DNA of 35,075 nt from Bradyrhizobium sp. NAS96.2 (GTDB lineage Bacteria; Pseudomonadota; Alphaproteobacteria; Rhizobiales; Xanthobacteraceae): positions 1 through 35,075 of the forward strand of contig NZ_LGHK01000278.1 of NCBI RefSeq assembly GCF_001908235.1, given 5' to 3'. The translations under genes were made by a program, and so were the position numbers. How positions within the stretch are numbered: the first letter of the stretch is position 1; every line of letters begins with the position of its first letter. Below, one piece after another: positions 33,538-35,075 of this stretch. The notes under the pieces were generated by a model. It did no database searches. It was not told the origin of the DNA and was given only the letters and a program-made list of their open reading frames with translations.

Positions 33538-33954
33538 TTATCGATGACTGTAAACCGGCGCGGCCGGGCGATAGGGAAACGCCGAGACCCCGAAGTTGCG
33601 GCCATATTGCTGCTGCACCGCCGGGACGTTGACCACGCCCACCTTGATATCCGACGATTTCGCGTCGATCGGCGGCGTGTTGGTCACGGGCGGATTGACC
33701 TGATCGACCTGCTTCTTCAGCCGCTCGTTGATGCAGCCAAGCGAGGACGCATCGCCGCAGCGCTCGGCCGGCGCGCCGCCACCACCTCGTGCCGCAGCCC
33801 GGCCGGCGCCGCCATTGGTGTCGCGGTTAAGGTTGAGGGCCGGCGGCGGTGTGCCGACGACAATTTCCGGCAGCGGCGTGTGCTGCTGCGTCTGCGCTTC
33901 CGCCTGCATCGCCGACAATCCGGCAACGGCGACCGCCAACATGATCACTTTCAT
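33538..33954 (-). CDS. Small exported hypothetical protein
   Basis: A 138-residue protein with a signal peptide (residues 1-20, ending MQAEA). The mature chain is Pro/Asn/Gly-rich and flexible, with two cysteines (RCGDASSLGC, likely one disulfide) and a C-terminal PAVQQQYGRNFGVSAFPYRP. A strong AAGGAGC precedes the ATG. Periplasmic or outer-surface location is likely. No family that I recognise. Confidence 0.7.
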   Translation of the reverse strand: MKVIMLAVAVAGLSAMQAEAQTQQHTPLPEIVVGTPPPALNLNRDTNGGAGRAAARGGGGAPAERCGDASSLGCINERLKKQVDQVNPPVTNTPPIDAKSSDIKVGVVNVPAVQQQYGRNFGVSAFPYRPAAPVYSHR

Positions 33955-34059
33955 CGGTGCTGCTCCTTGCAGAACCAGAGCTGTTTCAAACGATAGGAAG
34001 CCAGAGGCAGATATCAAGCGAGGATAGGCAACGCTATGAATATGAGAGGCGTGGCCTTG

Positions 34060-34758
34060 CTATTTCCCTCCCCGGGCCTGGATCACAAGCGCGTTCAGCC
34101 GCGTGTTGAGCGCGACCAGATCGACACGCCCGATGCGTCCGCCGCCGCCGAGGCACTTGCGGCCACATCCGCCGCCACCACCCCCGCCGCGCCCGGGCTC
34201 ACCGAAGGTTGCGACCGGTACGATTCCCGTCACCCGAAAACCGCGGGCAAACAGCCGGGCCCGCACCGCCACGCAATAATTCACCGACAGATAGGAGAAG
34301 CGGGTCTCGCCATGGCCGGCGCGGTACTTCATGACCGCGGTGCACAGGTCGCCGCCGGCCAGGCGCCACGCCTGTGCAAGGTACATGACACCGAAGTGAA
34401 TGTTGTTTTCGGGAATGGCGAGTTCGGCAAGCGAGCCGGAGAAGCCGAGCATGCGCGCAGTCGAGGGCAGCAGCTGCATCAGCCCGATTTCGCCGACGCC
34501 GCCGATCACGTCGGGATTGTAGCCGCTCTCCACGCCCATCACCGCCTCGGCGATCTCCGGCGCGAGCCCGCTTCCCGCCGCCTCCTTCTCGATCAGCGCG
34601 CGATAGCGCATGCGCGCGTCCGACAGCGCGGGCTGGCTTGCCGGCGGAGGCGGGAGCGCCTTCCCGCCGGCGTCCTTCGGCGCATCCTTCAGCGTGTCCT
34701 TTGCCGTGTCCTTGGCAGGCGCGGCCGGCTTCGTCGGCTCGGCCGGCGGCTTTGCCAT
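34060..34758 (-). CDS. Lytic transglycosylase (SLT family), N-terminus out of frame
   Basis: This reads as 232 residues. The SLT goose-lysozyme-type domain is at about residues 48-170: catalytic Glu in AEAVMGVESGYNP, then GEIGLMQLLPSTARMLGF, NIHFGVMYLAQAWRLAGGD and AVMKYRAGHGETRFS. It cleaves peptidoglycan glycan strands with formation of anhydro-muropeptides. An Ala/Pro/Lys-rich linker precedes it and a Gly-rich tail with GCGRKC follows. The frame stays open upstream to 34968 and encodes a perfect signal peptide, but has no ATG, GTG or TTG before 34758 (see the next entry). A periplasmic enzyme is therefore expected, with the real start upstream. Confidence 0.9.
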   Translation of the reverse strand: MAKPPAEPTKPAAPAKDTAKDTLKDAPKDAGGKALPPPPASQPALSDARMRYRALIEKEAAGSGLAPEIAEAVMGVESGYNPDVIGGVGEIGLMQLLPSTARMLGFSGSLAELAIPENNIHFGVMYLAQAWRLAGGDLCTAVMKYRAGHGETRFSYLSVNYCVAVRARLFARGFRVTGIVPVATFGEPGRGGGGGGGCGRKCLGGGGRIGRVDLVALNTRLNALVIQARGGK

Positions 34759-34972
34759 GGCGTCGGCGGAAGGCTCGGCCTGGTCGACGGCGGCAAAGCG
34801 CGTGCTGAACGACGATGCCGGCGTCTCTCCTTCGGCATGAACGGGCTGTGCAAGACAGAGCGCGAGTGCAAATGCGCCAGCGACGCCGCCGCCCCGACGA
34901 CGCGCGAGATCGATCAGCTTCCGCGTTCGGCGGAAGCTGATCGCCTTCGTCGTGGGGGGCGTCGTCGTTCAT
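34759..34972 (-). other. Probable 5' end of the transglycosylase gene, with frameshift in a C6 run
   Basis: In frame with the SLT domain, bases 34953-34759 encode RKLIDLARR, a hydrophobic core (VAGAFALALCLAQPVHA) and EGETPASS, a typical signal peptide and linker. An ATG at 34972 begins MNDDAP in another frame. Skipping one C of the CCCCCC run (complement of 34954-34959) joins ATG to the signal-peptide frame as MNDDAPTTKAISFRRTRK. The gap is therefore a genuine one-base frameshift, a run-length sequencing error or a slippery site. Confidence 0.6.
34912..34942. repeat. 13-bp perfect hairpin in the transglycosylase 5' region
   Basis: GATCAGCTTCCGC (34912-34924) and GCGGAAGCTGATC (34930-34942) are perfect complements around the loop GTTCG. 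The hairpin lies in the part that encodes the start of the signal peptide. Confidence 0.7.
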
Positions 34973-35010
34973 CGGTCGCTTGCGGTCCTGATGGTCGCGC
35001 GTCGGCGCGA

Positions 35011-35075
35011 CTACTGGATGGTGGGGACGGCCCCGGCTTCCGCGGCGCGCTCATGCGACGGCTGCTGGGCCGGCG
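35011..35075 (-). CDS. Possible C-terminal end of an upstream gene, truncated by window edge
   Basis: On the minus strand 20 codons are open from the window edge and end at TAG (35011-35013) with the reading PAQQPSHERAAEAGAVPTIQ. The base composition fits coding, and a stop 38 bases before the transglycosylase ATG at 34972 is a natural operon spacing. Too short to assign a family; the plus strand is also open here. Confidence 0.25.
   Translation of the reverse strand, partial: PAQQPSHERAAEAGAVPTIQ

Overview
The window is about 35 kb of GC-rich alphaproteobacterial chromosome. Gene content (several polyhydroxyalkanoate genes, MscL and MscS-type channels, Rrf2, MarR, AraC and NarL-type regulators, many small exported hypothetical proteins), strong G/C preference at third codon positions and extragenic palindromic repeats all point to Bradyrhizobium or a close relative. 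This is inference from pattern; no database was searched. No tRNA, rRNA, CRISPR array, transposase or phage gene was seen.

Layout. 1-3013 (+): the 3' part of a sigma-54 activator, then an exported TPR protein translationally coupled to a small exported protein. 3023-3778 (-): an NAD(P)-binding SDR-type protein. 4229-4705 (+): a secreted allene-oxide-cyclase-like barrel protein. 4964-6698 (-): a flavin reductase and a luciferase-like monooxygenase, a likely two-component pair. 6960-7086: a compound palindromic repeat. 7103-9460 (-): a YbiO-like mechanosensitive channel. 9788-11518 (+): a ClpS-like / zinc finger / AAA+ fusion protein. 11526-13730 (-): a TPR glycosyltransferase. 13776-15048 (+): an Rrf2 regulator with a palindrome over its start codon, plus a methyltransferase. 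15083-16585 (-): small proteins, MscL and a DUF3597-like protein. 16867-19498 (-): three tightly packed genes for a coiled-coil protein, a membrane-anchored roadblock-like/OmpA protein and a Rab-like GTPase. 19659-21674 (-): a NarL-type two-component system. 21744-22052 (+): a small hypothetical. 22428-25060 (+): MarR regulator, isochorismatase-like protein, small membrane protein and MFS exporter.

25085-31612 (-) is a polyhydroxyalkanoate island. In transcription order it encodes acyl-CoA synthetase, MaoC-type hydratase, PHA synthase, PHA depolymerase, phasin and an acyl-CoA dehydrogenase. Together they would activate fatty acids, feed (R)-3-hydroxyacyl-CoA to the synthase, coat the granule and remobilise the polymer. 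The synthase and depolymerase resemble the Pseudomonas medium-chain-length enzymes. A divergent AraC regulator (32035-33105) is a plausible controller. The right end holds a palindromic repeat, a zinc-ribbon protein, an exported hypothetical and a lytic transglycosylase whose signal peptide appears frameshifted from its ATG.

The two best candidates for under-described biology are the ClpS/zinc-finger/AAA+ fusion, which looks like an N-degron-reading unfoldase in one chain, and the GTPase / roadblock-OmpA / coiled-coil module, which looks like an MglA/MglB-type switch wired to the cell wall.
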